NCBI GenBank assembly: GCA_902776565.1
Contig: CACYQN010000009.1
Coordinates: 75,036 to 139,035 of the forward strand
From: an uncultured Bacteroidia bacterium
GTDB taxonomy: Bacteria; Bacteroidota; Bacteroidia; Bacteroidales; ML635J-15
Length of the DNA stretch: 64,000 nt
Direction of reading: 5' to 3'
Shown here in pieces: positions 8,200 through 16,444 of this stretch (within the stretch, counting starts at the first letter, position 1; each line of letters starts with the position of its first letter). Below the pieces are notes generated by a model that was given only the letters and a program-made list of their open reading frames with translations, was not told the origin of the DNA and made no database searches. The position numbers and the translations under genes are program-made.

Positions 8200-9372
8200 T
8201 TACATTTGTGGTGGCACTGGTGGCATACCCGGCATAGGTGGCGGAACTGCACCGAACAGCGATGAAAGTTCCTGTACCGTACCTGCGGCAGCCCAAGCTG
8301 GCATACCCTGCTTCCATACCAAAGTGTCCTTTGTCAGCTGACCGTTTGCTACCATCGACGACAATGCATTCATATCGAAAGGACCAGACTGCTGTCCGTT
8401 TACAGCTACAAAGAATGTCGATTGTGCTGGCATTGGAGGTGGAGCCATCGGCTGTTGCTGCTGGTATCCGCCCTGTTGTGGCTGCTGGTACATTTGCTGC
8501 TGCTGATTCATCATCGGATTCATTGCATTCATCATCTGACCTGCCATAGCAAATCCCATGCCCATTCCCATTCCAGATGCTGCTGCACCACCTCCAGGGT
8601 TGGTTGCTGCGGCCTCCATAGCGTTTGCTGCCTGGAACTGAGTGTACCTGTTGAGGTCGCCCAAAACGCCCATGCTCGAACGCTTGTCCATAGCCTTTTC
8701 GACCTCTTCCGGAAGACTGATGTTCGATACAAGGAACTTGGTCATATTCAAGCCGTACTCCTTGTATTCATCAATTATTACTTGACCTATTTTTTCGGAG
8801 AATTCGTTGTAGTTTGAAGCCATATCCAGAACCGGAATTTTCGACTCTGCAACAGCATCCGAAAAACGGGTAATAATGATATTTCTTAATTGATTGTTAA
8901 TTTTTTCAACGGTGAAATCTCCATCGGTTCCGACGATGTCCTTGATGAACTTTCCGGCGTCCTCCACCCTATATTCGTAAACGCCGAATGCACGCAGACG
9001 AACAGGACCGAATTCGGGGTCACGAACCATTACTGGATTTGGTGTTCCCCACTTGTTGTCGAGGAATTTCTTGGTATTAACGAAGTAAACCTCTGCCTTG
9101 AACGGGCTGTTGAAACCATATTTCCAGCCTTTCAGTGTTGCAAGGATTGGCATGTTCTGTGTCGAAAGCGTGTACATTCCTGGCTGGAAAATATCAGCAA
9201 TCTGACCTTCGTTGATGAATACAGCAACCTGCGATTCGCGAACCGTAAGCTTTGCACCCATCTTTATCTCGTTCTGATACCTCGGAAAACGGTAAACAAT
9301 TGTGTTGTTCGACGGGTCAAGCCAGTCGATGATGTCTATAAATTCATTTTTTAGTTTATTGAACAAACCCAT
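8200..9372 (-). CDS. SPFH/YdjI-type protein with C-terminal GYF_2 domain
   Basis: A 390-residue cytoplasmic protein. Residues 1-230 form an SPFH/virion-core-like domain (MGLFNKLKNEFIDIIDWLDP, SQVAVFINEGQIADIFQPGMYTL, GPVRLRAFGVYEYRV), as in the YdjI family. A low-complexity linker rich in Gly, Met, Gln and Pro follows (about 250-320). A GYF_2 domain (about 322-372: FFVAVNGQQSGPF, LVWKQGMPAWAAAG) and a Pro-rich tail complete it. SPFH proteins form membrane-associated oligomers, and GYF domains bind Pro-rich peptides, so the tail could be an internal ligand. It appears to head the minus-strand block. Confidence 0.82.
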   Translation of the reverse strand: MGLFNKLKNEFIDIIDWLDPSNNTIVYRFPRYQNEIKMGAKLTVRESQVAVFINEGQIADIFQPGMYTLSTQNMPILATLKGWKYGFNSPFKAEVYFVNTKKFLDNKWGTPNPVMVRDPEFGPVRLRAFGVYEYRVEDAGKFIKDIVGTDGDFTVEKINNQLRNIIITRFSDAVAESKIPVLDMASNYNEFSEKIGQVIIDEYKEYGLNMTKFLVSNISLPEEVEKAMDKRSSMGVLGDLNRYTQFQAANAMEAAATNPGGGAAASGMGMGMGFAMAGQMMNAMNPMMNQQQQMYQQPQQGGYQQQQPMAPPPMPAQSTFFVAVNGQQSGPFDMNALSSMVANGQLTKDTLVWKQGMPAWAAAGTVQELSSLFGAVPPPMPGMPPVPPQM

Positions 9373-9390
9373 ATCACTACTTTTTTAATA

Positions 9391-9738
9391 TTAATAAATA
9401 CACTTCTTTAATTCTATAATATGTTTTTCTATCGACGCGAAAAGTTCGGACAATTTTTCGGCAAAATCGTCGCGCAATTCAGTTTTCAGCATATTTTCAA
9501 GTTCCGATATGCGTTCCGTAATTTTGACGAATCCGAAAATGCCAACCGAACCTTTCAACTTGTGAAGACCCGAGGCGACAGCATTACAATCGCCTTCTAA
9601 CGTCATTGCATTCAAGGAATTACGCGCACCTGCGAACTCGCCTTCAAAGCAAGAAAGCAAATTGCGCTGCAACTCTACATCGCAGGCAGTACGCTCGTTT
9701 AATGCGTCCATTTCTATCTTCACTTCTGTCAAAGTCAC
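9391..9738 (-). CDS. Stand-alone Hpt (histidine phosphotransfer) domain protein
   Basis: 115 residues forming one helical Hpt domain. The phospho-acceptor motif is LHKLKGSVGIFGF (the HxxKGS signature, His near residue 59), followed by a helix with LENML. Hpt proteins relay phosphate between response-regulator receiver domains. No hybrid kinase is adjacent; the nearest sensor (10519-11544) is of the LytS type, which does not normally use an Hpt, so the partner is elsewhere. The start codon is 15 bp before a strong hairpin terminator belonging to the upstream gene. Confidence 0.82.
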   Translation of the reverse strand: MTLTEVKIEMDALNERTACDVELQRNLLSCFEGEFAGARNSLNAMTLEGDCNAVASGLHKLKGSVGIFGFVKITERISELENMLKTELRDDFAEKLSELFASIEKHIIELKKCIY

Positions 9739-9752
9739 AAATTCAAAGGTAC

Positions 9753-9795
9753 AAAAAAAAATAATACCTCAAAATTAAGGTATTATTTTTTTTGA
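9753..9795 (-). terminator. Rho-independent terminator of the LytTR regulator gene
   Basis: Perfect stem AATAATACCT / AGGTATTATT around an 8-nt A+T-rich loop, flanked by A and T runs on both sides. On the minus strand it lies 18 bp after the regulator stop codon. It could work in both directions. Confidence 0.85.
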
Positions 9796-9812
9796 TTTTA
9801 TTAAGAACTATG

Positions 9813-10532
9813 TTATCTTCTCAACAGACGAGTGTTTATATAGTCAACAAACGAATCCCTGTACGAACGTCCGATAGGAACCTGGTTGCCCTTGATGTTG
9901 ATATATGCACCGTCGATGTCGTCGATGTGGTTTACATTGACAATGTACGACTTGCTTACTCTGAAGAACATAGATTCAGGCAACTTGTTGAAGATAGTCT
10001 TTACGTTCATTGCGGTCATATACTTTCCGTGAGTTGCGTGAAGAATGACATAATCCTTCAAGCCTTCGATGAAGAGCAAATCCTCAAAGTTAACCTTTAC
10101 ATACTTTCTTTCCGACTTGATGAAGATGAACTTGTCTTCAAATGCGTCGAAAATGCAAGGTGATTCCGACATCTTGATAAGTTCGTCAACCTTTGCCACC
10201 GACCTTACAAAACGTTCGAACTTAATCGGCTTTACAAGGTAGTCAACAACGCCAAGGTCGTAAGCCTCAACACCATACTCTGAGTGAGCAGTTGTCAAGA
10301 TAACCATTGGCGGATTGTCAAGGTTCTTAAGAAATTCTATACCGTTCATTCCCGGCATTTCAATGTCAAGGAACATCAAGTCAACCTTGTTCTTCAACAA
10401 GAACTTGCTTGCTTCTGCTGTGTTGGCGAATTCGCCCATCAACTGGAGATTGTCCAGTTCTTCGATGTTCATCCTCATGCCTTCGCGTGCCAGAGGTTCA
10501 TCATCTACGATAATACATTTAATCATTTTCAA
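9813..10532 (-). CDS. LytTR-family response regulator
   Basis: 239 residues. The receiver domain (1-120) begins KCIIVDDEPLAREGM and has the phospho-acceptor Asp in LMFLDIEMPGMNG, the Thr/Ser in VILTTAHSEYG and the Lys in VDYLVKPIKFERF. The C-terminal LytTR DNA-binding domain (about 135-235) contains FIKSERKYVKVNFEDLLFIE and the RVSKSYIVNVNHI core. It overlaps the upstream histidine kinase gene by 14 bp, so the two form a two-component system. The target is unknown; nothing nearby shows an obvious LytTR site. Confidence 0.92.
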   Translation of the reverse strand: MKMIKCIIVDDEPLAREGMRMNIEELDNLQLMGEFANTAEASKFLLKNKVDLMFLDIEMPGMNGIEFLKNLDNPPMVILTTAHSEYGVEAYDLGVVDYLVKPIKFERFVRSVAKVDELIKMSESPCIFDAFEDKFIFIKSERKYVKVNFEDLLFIEGLKDYVILHATHGKYMTAMNVKTIFNKLPESMFFRVSKSYIVNVNHIDDIDGAYINIKGNQVPIGRSYRDSFVDYINTRLLRR

Positions 10533-11544
10533 TTACTATTTTTAGTTCAACATTAAAATACTTGTCATCGTTGCTAATATTAAGCGTGTACTTGCCAGGA
10601 CATAACAGGTCGAGCCTCTTTTTTGTGTTCTCGATTCCGATTCCGCTTGACTTTGCCTTCTCCGCTGTCGTAGCGACGGGCGTATCGCACTTAGTATTAC
10701 AAATGGCAAAGGAAACATTTTTTTCGTCAACTCCAATGAAAATTTTTATGAATTTTTCACCAAGCGAATTTTCGCAAACATACTTGAAGGCATTTTCGAG
10801 GAACGATATTGACAAAAACGGATAAATCATCACCCCGTCAAAGTTGCCATCCTTCTGATAATCAATGTTTACATCCGTCTTGCGAATTTTCTGCAGTTCA
10901 AGATAGTTTTCAATGTATTTGATGTCCGACTTTATCAAAACCTTCTTGTCAACGCTCTCGTAAAGCTGGTATCTTAACAAATCCGACAGTTGCATCACCA
11001 TATCTGCCGATGCCAGCGCCTTCTCTTTTCGAGCCTGAATGTATATTACGTTGAGCGTGTTGAACAGAAAATGCGGATTCAGCTGCAAGTTGAGGTAGTA
11101 CAATTCAATACGGCGTTTCTCGTCTTCAAGCTGCTTTACCTTTTCGATTCTTTCCCTTGCCTTTATCTCAATATATGGATTGCCAATAAGCGCTATCAGG
11201 CAGACTGTTGAAAGTTCGATTTCAACAATAGAAAACAAGCTTGAGCAACCAATCATCCATACCGACAAACCTATATTTATTATCAGCACTATAGCTTCGA
11301 CACATGCAAAATGCCACACCTTGCACTTGTATCTGCTGACTAGCAATGGGAAAAAGTTAATTGCAAAAAGCAATAATGCTAAGTCCTTAAACAAAAACAG
11401 ACCCAATTCTTTCCATAATGGTTCGCCGTTGACCAACAGGTTCAAAATGCTGGCTGCGACATATATCAGCAGATAAATCGCAGAACGGATGATTCTTTCC
11501 CGCATGGCCATCAACTCTTCTTCTGTCTTCTTCCTATGCTTCAT
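10519..11544 (-). CDS. LytS-type sensor histidine kinase
   Basis: 341 residues. Four transmembrane helices occupy the N-terminus (about 20-135), then a short coiled coil, then the His_kinase domain with the H-box LNLQLNPHFLFNTLNVIYIQ. The ATPase domain has the N-box SISFLENAFKYV and the G-box SSGIGIENTKKRL. It partners with the following LytTR regulator. No separate ligand-binding domain is present, so the membrane bundle itself is the likely sensor. Confidence 0.9.
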   Translation of the reverse strand: MKHRKKTEEELMAMRERIIRSAIYLLIYVAASILNLLVNGEPLWKELGLFLFKDLALLLFAINFFPLLVSRYKCKVWHFACVEAIVLIINIGLSVWMIGCSSLFSIVEIELSTVCLIALIGNPYIEIKARERIEKVKQLEDEKRRIELYYLNLQLNPHFLFNTLNVIYIQARKEKALASADMVMQLSDLLRYQLYESVDKKVLIKSDIKYIENYLELQKIRKTDVNIDYQKDGNFDGVMIYPFLSISFLENAFKYVCENSLGEKFIKIFIGVDEKNVSFAICNTKCDTPVATTAEKAKSSGIGIENTKKRLDLLCPGKYTLNISNDDKYFNVELKIVIEND

Positions 11545-11696
11545 CTCAAAGGGCTAAATGATTGCAAAGATAATGATAATTTTTGATTTACAATTTACGA
11601 ATTACGTTTACGATTTTGAATTATAGAATAACAAACGCAGACCTCACCAAAACTATATAAACCGACCTCAAACAACATAAAAACATACCAAAATAA

Positions 11697-11728
11697 TAGT
11701 AGAGTCGTTGCACGCAACGACTCTACTA
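11697..11728 (-). terminator. Palindromic terminator overlapping the BamA-like gene's stop codon
   Basis: Arms TAGTAGAGTCGTTGC and GCAACGACTCTACTA are perfectly complementary around a 2-nt loop. The hairpin begins on the TAG stop of the BamA-like gene and is followed on the minus strand by TTATTTT. It resembles the dispersed 'GTAGAG...' palindromes of Bacteroidota, so a repeat may have been co-opted as a terminator. Confidence 0.7.
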
Positions 11729-13378
11729 AAAATATCCCTTGTATCCGAAATGTATCTTTGAATTGTTGAAACTGAACGGATTGCTGTTCTGCTTGCCGAT
11801 GGCATACACTAGCGAAAAAATGCCTGCTGGCGTACTAAGGTCGATGCCGACACCAATTCCCAACGCATAATTTCTCGCACTTTCGGCAGTAAACATCTTG
11901 CCGAAATACATTGCATCCGTCAAGACATACACGGCAGAATTGCGTTCAAACAGATAGCGTAACTCAATGTTACCCAACGTGTAATATGTTGCAGGCAACG
12001 AAAGTTCGTCGAAGCCTCGCACGGTGTTCAAGCCACCAACCCACATAAGCTCGTTGTCGAAAATCCTTTTGCTATAAATGAAACGCGAACTGTTGCGCAA
12101 CTTCACCGCAAAATTTCTCATGAATCCAATATAGCCGCTAAAATCGTAATACACAGTCGAATGGAACAATGGCTTCGGCTCTTCGTCCGCTTTTTTCTGT
12201 CCTGCGTCAGCCGTTACTTTGAAAATAATTCCTCTGCGCGGATTACGGACATTGTCAACATTGCAATAGTCGATGCCAAAGCCGAAAAGGTTTGCCTTGA
12301 ACTTTGTGTAACTCAACGTGGTGTCGGAATTGTCGCCAATCGGGAACGACGACGTGTTCCTGTAGTAAATGTAAAATCCCTTACTTGTTGAATTTCCGAC
12401 CATTACCTTTCCGTAGAAGTCGGTCCTTATGTACGACGAATCCTTCTTTTCGAGGTTGAAGTCAGCCCCCACTCCTATCGGCGACCTGAAAATATACGGG
12501 AAAGCAAATCCTACATCAAGGTTCTGGTTCTGCGTCTCGTACTTTTTCCACTTGAACTTCAGATTTTCGCCCTGATGGAAAACGTTAACCAGATTTAGGT
12601 CGATATCGCCTGTAATCATCAGTTTGCCAGTGGTATAACTTTTGGGCATTATGCCAAGCACTCCGCTGAACGAACTTGCCTTCTTGCTTTTTAGGAAAAG
12701 AAGCACATCGGATTTTGTTTCGGAAAAAGCCAGTTGGAATGCCTGCTCCTGCTCCAAAAAGGGAATGTTGCTTATCCTGCTGTCGATTCGGTCAATCTTA
12801 TCGGTTGTAAGCAAGGTGTTTTTCCTCAGCTCGAGCGTGCGTTCCAGATAGTTCCTGTTGATTTTCGCATCCCCATTGATAATCAAGCTGTCAAGTTTCA
12901 CAATCTGACCTTTGTCAACCTTTACTTTGGCAGAAAAACTATTCTCGTCCATATTTACACTGTCCAGCCACGACTTTGCAAAAATATATCCTCGTGAAGT
13001 ATAGTAATCAACGACTTGCCCACACAACTGCGTGTAAAACAACGGACTTCTACCTTTGCGCCATACATGGAAAGGGACTTCCGACACATCCACATTCACA
13101 TTTTGCAATTGCTGTCCGAGTGTTGCGTAAGCTGTCAAATCTTTATCAATACCGCTTATGCTGTCGTAGCCAGCCGACAGATACGACTTGCGCTGCATCT
13201 TTGCAATGTAGTTTTCCAAGAAGTTACTTGCGGCAATACTGTCACTGCATTTTTTTACCGAAGAAAAATGGTAATTGTCAGATTCATTATCGCGTACAAA
13301 TATGCTAACTTTCTGCGAAAAAGCGTTTGCGCAGAAAAATATCGTGAAAATCAGAGCCAGTATGTTCCGTAGCGACAT
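11726..13378 (-). CDS. BamA/TamA-like outer-membrane beta-barrel protein (Omp85 superfamily)
   Basis: 550 residues from the chosen ATG, which begins the signal peptide MSLRNILALIFTIFFCANA; upstream in-frame starts (GTG 13405, ATG 13384) only add a non-signal tail. A POTRA-like region (about 80-200, KVDKGQIVKLDSLIINGDAKI) is followed by a 16-strand-type barrel with the VRGFDELSLPATYY signature (the VRGF loop of Omp85 proteins). The protein ends with an aromatic residue (GYKGYF), as expected for insertion by the Bam machinery. It is shorter than canonical BamA, so it is likely an accessory Omp85 protein. Confidence 0.82.
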   Translation of the reverse strand: MSLRNILALIFTIFFCANAFSQKVSIFVRDNESDNYHFSSVKKCSDSIAASNFLENYIAKMQRKSYLSAGYDSISGIDKDLTAYATLGQQLQNVNVDVSEVPFHVWRKGRSPLFYTQLCGQVVDYYTSRGYIFAKSWLDSVNMDENSFSAKVKVDKGQIVKLDSLIINGDAKINRNYLERTLELRKNTLLTTDKIDRIDSRISNIPFLEQEQAFQLAFSETKSDVLLFLKSKKASSFSGVLGIMPKSYTTGKLMITGDIDLNLVNVFHQGENLKFKWKKYETQNQNLDVGFAFPYIFRSPIGVGADFNLEKKDSSYIRTDFYGKVMVGNSTSKGFYIYYRNTSSFPIGDNSDTTLSYTKFKANLFGFGIDYCNVDNVRNPRRGIIFKVTADAGQKKADEEPKPLFHSTVYYDFSGYIGFMRNFAVKLRNSSRFIYSKRIFDNELMWVGGLNTVRGFDELSLPATYYTLGNIELRYLFERNSAVYVLTDAMYFGKMFTAESARNYALGIGVGIDLSTPAGIFSLVYAIGKQNSNPFSFNNSKIHFGYKGYF

Positions 13379-13398
13379 CGACATTCCTATAAAACGCA

Positions 13399-13420
13399 AA
13401 GACACGAAAAATCGTGTCTT
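13399..13420 (-). terminator. Hairpin between the DUF4831 and BamA-like genes
   Basis: Arms AAGACACGA and TCGTGTCTT pair perfectly around a 4-nt loop. On the minus strand it follows the DUF4831 gene and ends 20 nt before the ATG chosen for the BamA-like gene. The U-tract is poor (TGCGTTTTA), so it may be a weak terminator or a 5'-leader hairpin. Confidence 0.5.
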
Positions 13421-13461
13421 GCAATGATAAATATCAATTTTTTCTTGTTGTCAACTGGAAT

Positions 13462-14631
13462 TTACTTTGTGTATATTGCCTTTATTGAACCATATTTCTC
13501 GTCAAAAGCCACTTTCAGCTTCTTGTTCTTGAAAATTTCTGCCGGCAAATGTCCGAGATATCCGCACTGCGGAATAGTCATTAGGCTTCTATAATATGTA
13601 AAGTCCTCGAAATCAACAGAAACAGAAACATCGGCAGGAATCCTGTAGTACAATCCCATTACCTTTTCCTTTTTCTTCAGGGAGTGCTGTCTTCCGTAGA
13701 AATCACCTAAATCCCTTGCTGCCTGCGAATTTCTGAGCACAAGGTATACCGGTTCGGAGTTGGCAGTCTTCTGCTCGACGACTTCATCGTCGGAAGTTAT
13801 GTAACATATTGGTATTCTTTCTTCTGCGAGTTCCGGTTGCGGTGTATAGTAGAACACATATTCACGGGTTTCCTTAACAACCTTACCAACAAACAATTCT
13901 AGGTAACGCTTTTCCATATCCTTCAGTTCGGTGACCATAATATCGATGTCGGAAGGCGGAGTTTCGGTCTCAAACTGTGCGGTAAGCACCTTAAACAGAC
14001 GCTTCCTAATCTTGATGATGTAGTTTGCTGCTTCCTCGGCTTTCATCTCCTCGTCCTTGCTGATGATGACCTTATTATATATAGGTATCTTCTGGAAAAC
14101 CGAATCTACCTCAACAACCTTGTATGTAGTATCGGTATTCCGTGTAAAATTTTGTTTTACGCCATAATCCACAAACAATGGCGTTGTTATGCTTGACGCC
14201 TTCGTGAAATGCTGTTCGCCTTCGGCATCAGAACCTTCGGACCGACCGTCGCAGTTGTAGCCGGTGACAATGCCCCTGCTGTTGTAGTTAAGGTTGGCAT
14301 CATTGTCGCAAACCACCATAAAACATGCATTAGGGTCGGGCTGCGCAATCTGGTTGATGTCAACATTTTCAATCCTTACATCGGACTCGCTTGACATTGC
14401 CGCATTTTTAATACACAGATACTTTTCTGCATATTTTGAATACGGACCCGGCATCAGAGTTTCCTTTGTTACAGTAACTTTTATCTCCAAAGTCGCCTGC
14501 GGAAGATAATATAGGAATGCGTTTTTCTTTATTGCCACATCCGAATCGGAAATTGGAAAAACCTTTATCTGAGCCAGTGCGCAAATTGATGATAATAAGA
14601 ATATTGCAATAATTAAATTAAACCTTTTCAT
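13462..14631 (-). CDS. DUF4831-family secreted protein
   Basis: 389 residues from the ATG that starts the signal peptide MKRFNLIIAIFLLSSICALA; an upstream in-frame start would add 17 residues with no signal function. The mature protein starts QIKVFPISDSDVAIKKNAFLYYLP, with KVTVTKETLMPGPYSKYAEKYL next, which is characteristic of DUF4831 in Bacteroidota. The function is unknown. It is probably periplasmic or outer-membrane associated. There is a 54-bp gap to the preceding nnr gene. Confidence 0.8.
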   Translation of the reverse strand: MKRFNLIIAIFLLSSICALAQIKVFPISDSDVAIKKNAFLYYLPQATLEIKVTVTKETLMPGPYSKYAEKYLCIKNAAMSSESDVRIENVDINQIAQPDPNACFMVVCDNDANLNYNSRGIVTGYNCDGRSEGSDAEGEQHFTKASSITTPLFVDYGVKQNFTRNTDTTYKVVEVDSVFQKIPIYNKVIISKDEEMKAEEAANYIIKIRKRLFKVLTAQFETETPPSDIDIMVTELKDMEKRYLELFVGKVVKETREYVFYYTPQPELAEERIPICYITSDDEVVEQKTANSEPVYLVLRNSQAARDLGDFYGRQHSLKKKEKVMGLYYRIPADVSVSVDFEDFTYYRSLMTIPQCGYLGHLPAEIFKNKKLKVAFDEKYGSIKAIYTK

Positions 14632-14685
14632 AAGAAAAACATCTTTTTGAAAAACAGATTGCAAATTTAGAATAAAATTCAATAA

Positions 14686-16176
14686 TCACAAAATGTTAGC
14701 CAAACGCTTAGTAACCAACGCTATTTTACTTATAATGTCGGTTGCAACCGTCGAAATAACACCATATTCGGCAGTTGCGAGTTTTCCTGCTTCGCCGTGA
14801 ATCCACGTTCCTACAATCGCGGCATCGTCAACCGAATAACCTTGTGCAAGCAATGAGGTGATTATACCGGTCAGCACATCCCCGCTTCCGCCAGTGGCAA
14901 TGCCCGGATTCATACCTATATAAAATAATATGCGCCCGTCGGAAAGAGAAATCGCAGTAATTCCGCCTTTCAGCAGAACCACGCTTTTGTGCTTCTGCGA
15001 AAAATCAGACATGACCTTGAGTCGTTCAAACGGATTTTCAACTTTGCCGAAAAGCCTTTCAAACTCCTTCGGATGCGGTGTAAATATGCAATTTTCAAGT
15101 TTACCAACCAAATAACGATTATTTGCAATTACATTTATCGCATCGGCATCGACAACTATCGGCTTTTCACCGCTTAATGTCCTATCAACAAGACTTATAG
15201 ACGATTTCCCTACTCCTATTCCAGGACCAATTCCAATGGCAGAAAACTTTTCCCCATTTCCATCCCAGTTTTCAATATACATGGCTTCGGGCACAGAAAT
15301 CTGCATTATATTACAGATGTCGTCTGGCGACGAAACGCTAAGCAACCCGACTCCGCTACGCAGACAAGCTCTCGATGCCATCACCGCCGCACCAGCCTTG
15401 CCCTTGCCGCCTGCAAGCAACAAGGCGTGGCCGAAAGTCCCCTTGTGGTCGAACGGACGACGAGACTTTATCTTACCGGCGACATCGCTTTCCTCCAAGC
15501 AATACCACGAACACTCCATTTGCTCGGTGACCTTCATTTCGTGTCCGATGTCAACCAACCGCACATTGCCAAAATACTTGTAGTTTTCAGCAAACATTGC
15601 AGACAACGACCTATTTCCAATCGAAAAAGTGACATTTGCCTTTATTACAGCACCATCGTTTTGCGAATTGTCCTCGCCAAAAAGTCCCGACGGAATGTCA
15701 ATCGACCACACTTCTGCATCAGACGAGTTTATAATGTTGATGACTTCAGCGTATTTCCCCGTCACACTGCGGCTCAATCCCGTACCAAAAATTGCATCTA
15801 TCACTATACATTCGTCAGAAATAGAAAGATTCCCCATTTCATGTCGGCTCAGAAACAATATTTCATCTTCGCCATACCTATTAATATTAGTTTGACATTC
15901 GGGACTAATCTTGCTTGAGAAATCACATAACCAGACACTTACGTTCAAATTTGCATTCTTCAGCATCCTCGCCACACCAAGTCCGTCGCCACCGTTGTTG
16001 CCTGTACCGGCAACCACCAAAAAGTTTTTCCTGTCCATTTCTGGACAATAAGACTTCATGTCGGCATATAGTTTCTGCACGGCACGTTCCATAAGTTCGT
16101 ATGACGAAATGCCTTGTGCCGACATCGTTAGAGCATCAAGTTGCTTGGTTTGTTGCGAGGTTAGAATCTTTTTCAT
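14686..16176 (-). CDS. nnr: Bifunctional NAD(P)H-hydrate epimerase / ADP-dependent dehydratase
   Basis: Repairs damaged, hydrated NAD(P)H: the N-terminal YjeF_N domain epimerises R/S-NAD(P)HX and the C-terminal carbohydrate-kinase-like domain dehydrates S-NAD(P)HX using ADP. In 496 residues the epimerase part shows GTGNNGGDGLGVARML and IDAIFGTGLSR. The dehydratase part shows AGGKGKAGAAVMA, TPHPKEFERLFG and NPGIATGGSGDVLTGI. The start chosen (MKKILTSQQT) skips 31 residues of improbable upstream sequence. A TATTTTTG -7 promoter box lies 19-26 bp upstream. Confidence 0.9.
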   Translation of the reverse strand: MKKILTSQQTKQLDALTMSAQGISSYELMERAVQKLYADMKSYCPEMDRKNFLVVAGTGNNGGDGLGVARMLKNANLNVSVWLCDFSSKISPECQTNINRYGEDEILFLSRHEMGNLSISDECIVIDAIFGTGLSRSVTGKYAEVINIINSSDAEVWSIDIPSGLFGEDNSQNDGAVIKANVTFSIGNRSLSAMFAENYKYFGNVRLVDIGHEMKVTEQMECSWYCLEESDVAGKIKSRRPFDHKGTFGHALLLAGGKGKAGAAVMASRACLRSGVGLLSVSSPDDICNIMQISVPEAMYIENWDGNGEKFSAIGIGPGIGVGKSSISLVDRTLSGEKPIVVDADAINVIANNRYLVGKLENCIFTPHPKEFERLFGKVENPFERLKVMSDFSQKHKSVVLLKGGITAISLSDGRILFYIGMNPGIATGGSGDVLTGIITSLLAQGYSVDDAAIVGTWIHGEAGKLATAEYGVISTVATDIISKIALVTKRLANIL

Positions 16177-16194
16177 TCCACACTGATTTTTTGG

Positions 16195-16202
16195 CAAAAA
16201 TA
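16195..16202 (-). promoter_or_regulatory. -7 box of the nnr promoter
   Basis: Reads TATTTTTG on the minus strand, matching the Bacteroidota TAnnTTTG consensus, 19 bp before the nnr ATG. No clear -33 TTTG is seen at the usual 19-bp spacing. Confidence 0.5.
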
Positions 16203-16411
16203 GTCTTTGTATGCAATACCTTTGAGATACATAGTAAAAATTGTTAATAACTTTAACATAAAACAGCAAATATGTTTTACAACATAATACATATTTTAAA
16301 ACATCAATTTGTTATTTTTTTTCACAAACGGCACTTTTGAACACAATTACACCTACATGGATTTTGTTAACAAAATGTTATTGTAAAAACATTCATTTTG
16401 TTTCGTTTTAA

Positions 16412-16419
16412 TATTTTTG
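16412..16419 (+). promoter_or_regulatory. -7 box of the T9SS surface-protein promoter
   Basis: TATTTTTG, 26 bp before the ATG, in a very A+T-rich region with several TTTG words upstream (nearest at 16397-16400, spacing only 11 bp). The -33 element cannot be assigned with confidence. Confidence 0.45.
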
Positions 16420-16444
16420 CAAAAATTAACTAAAAACAAACTGT

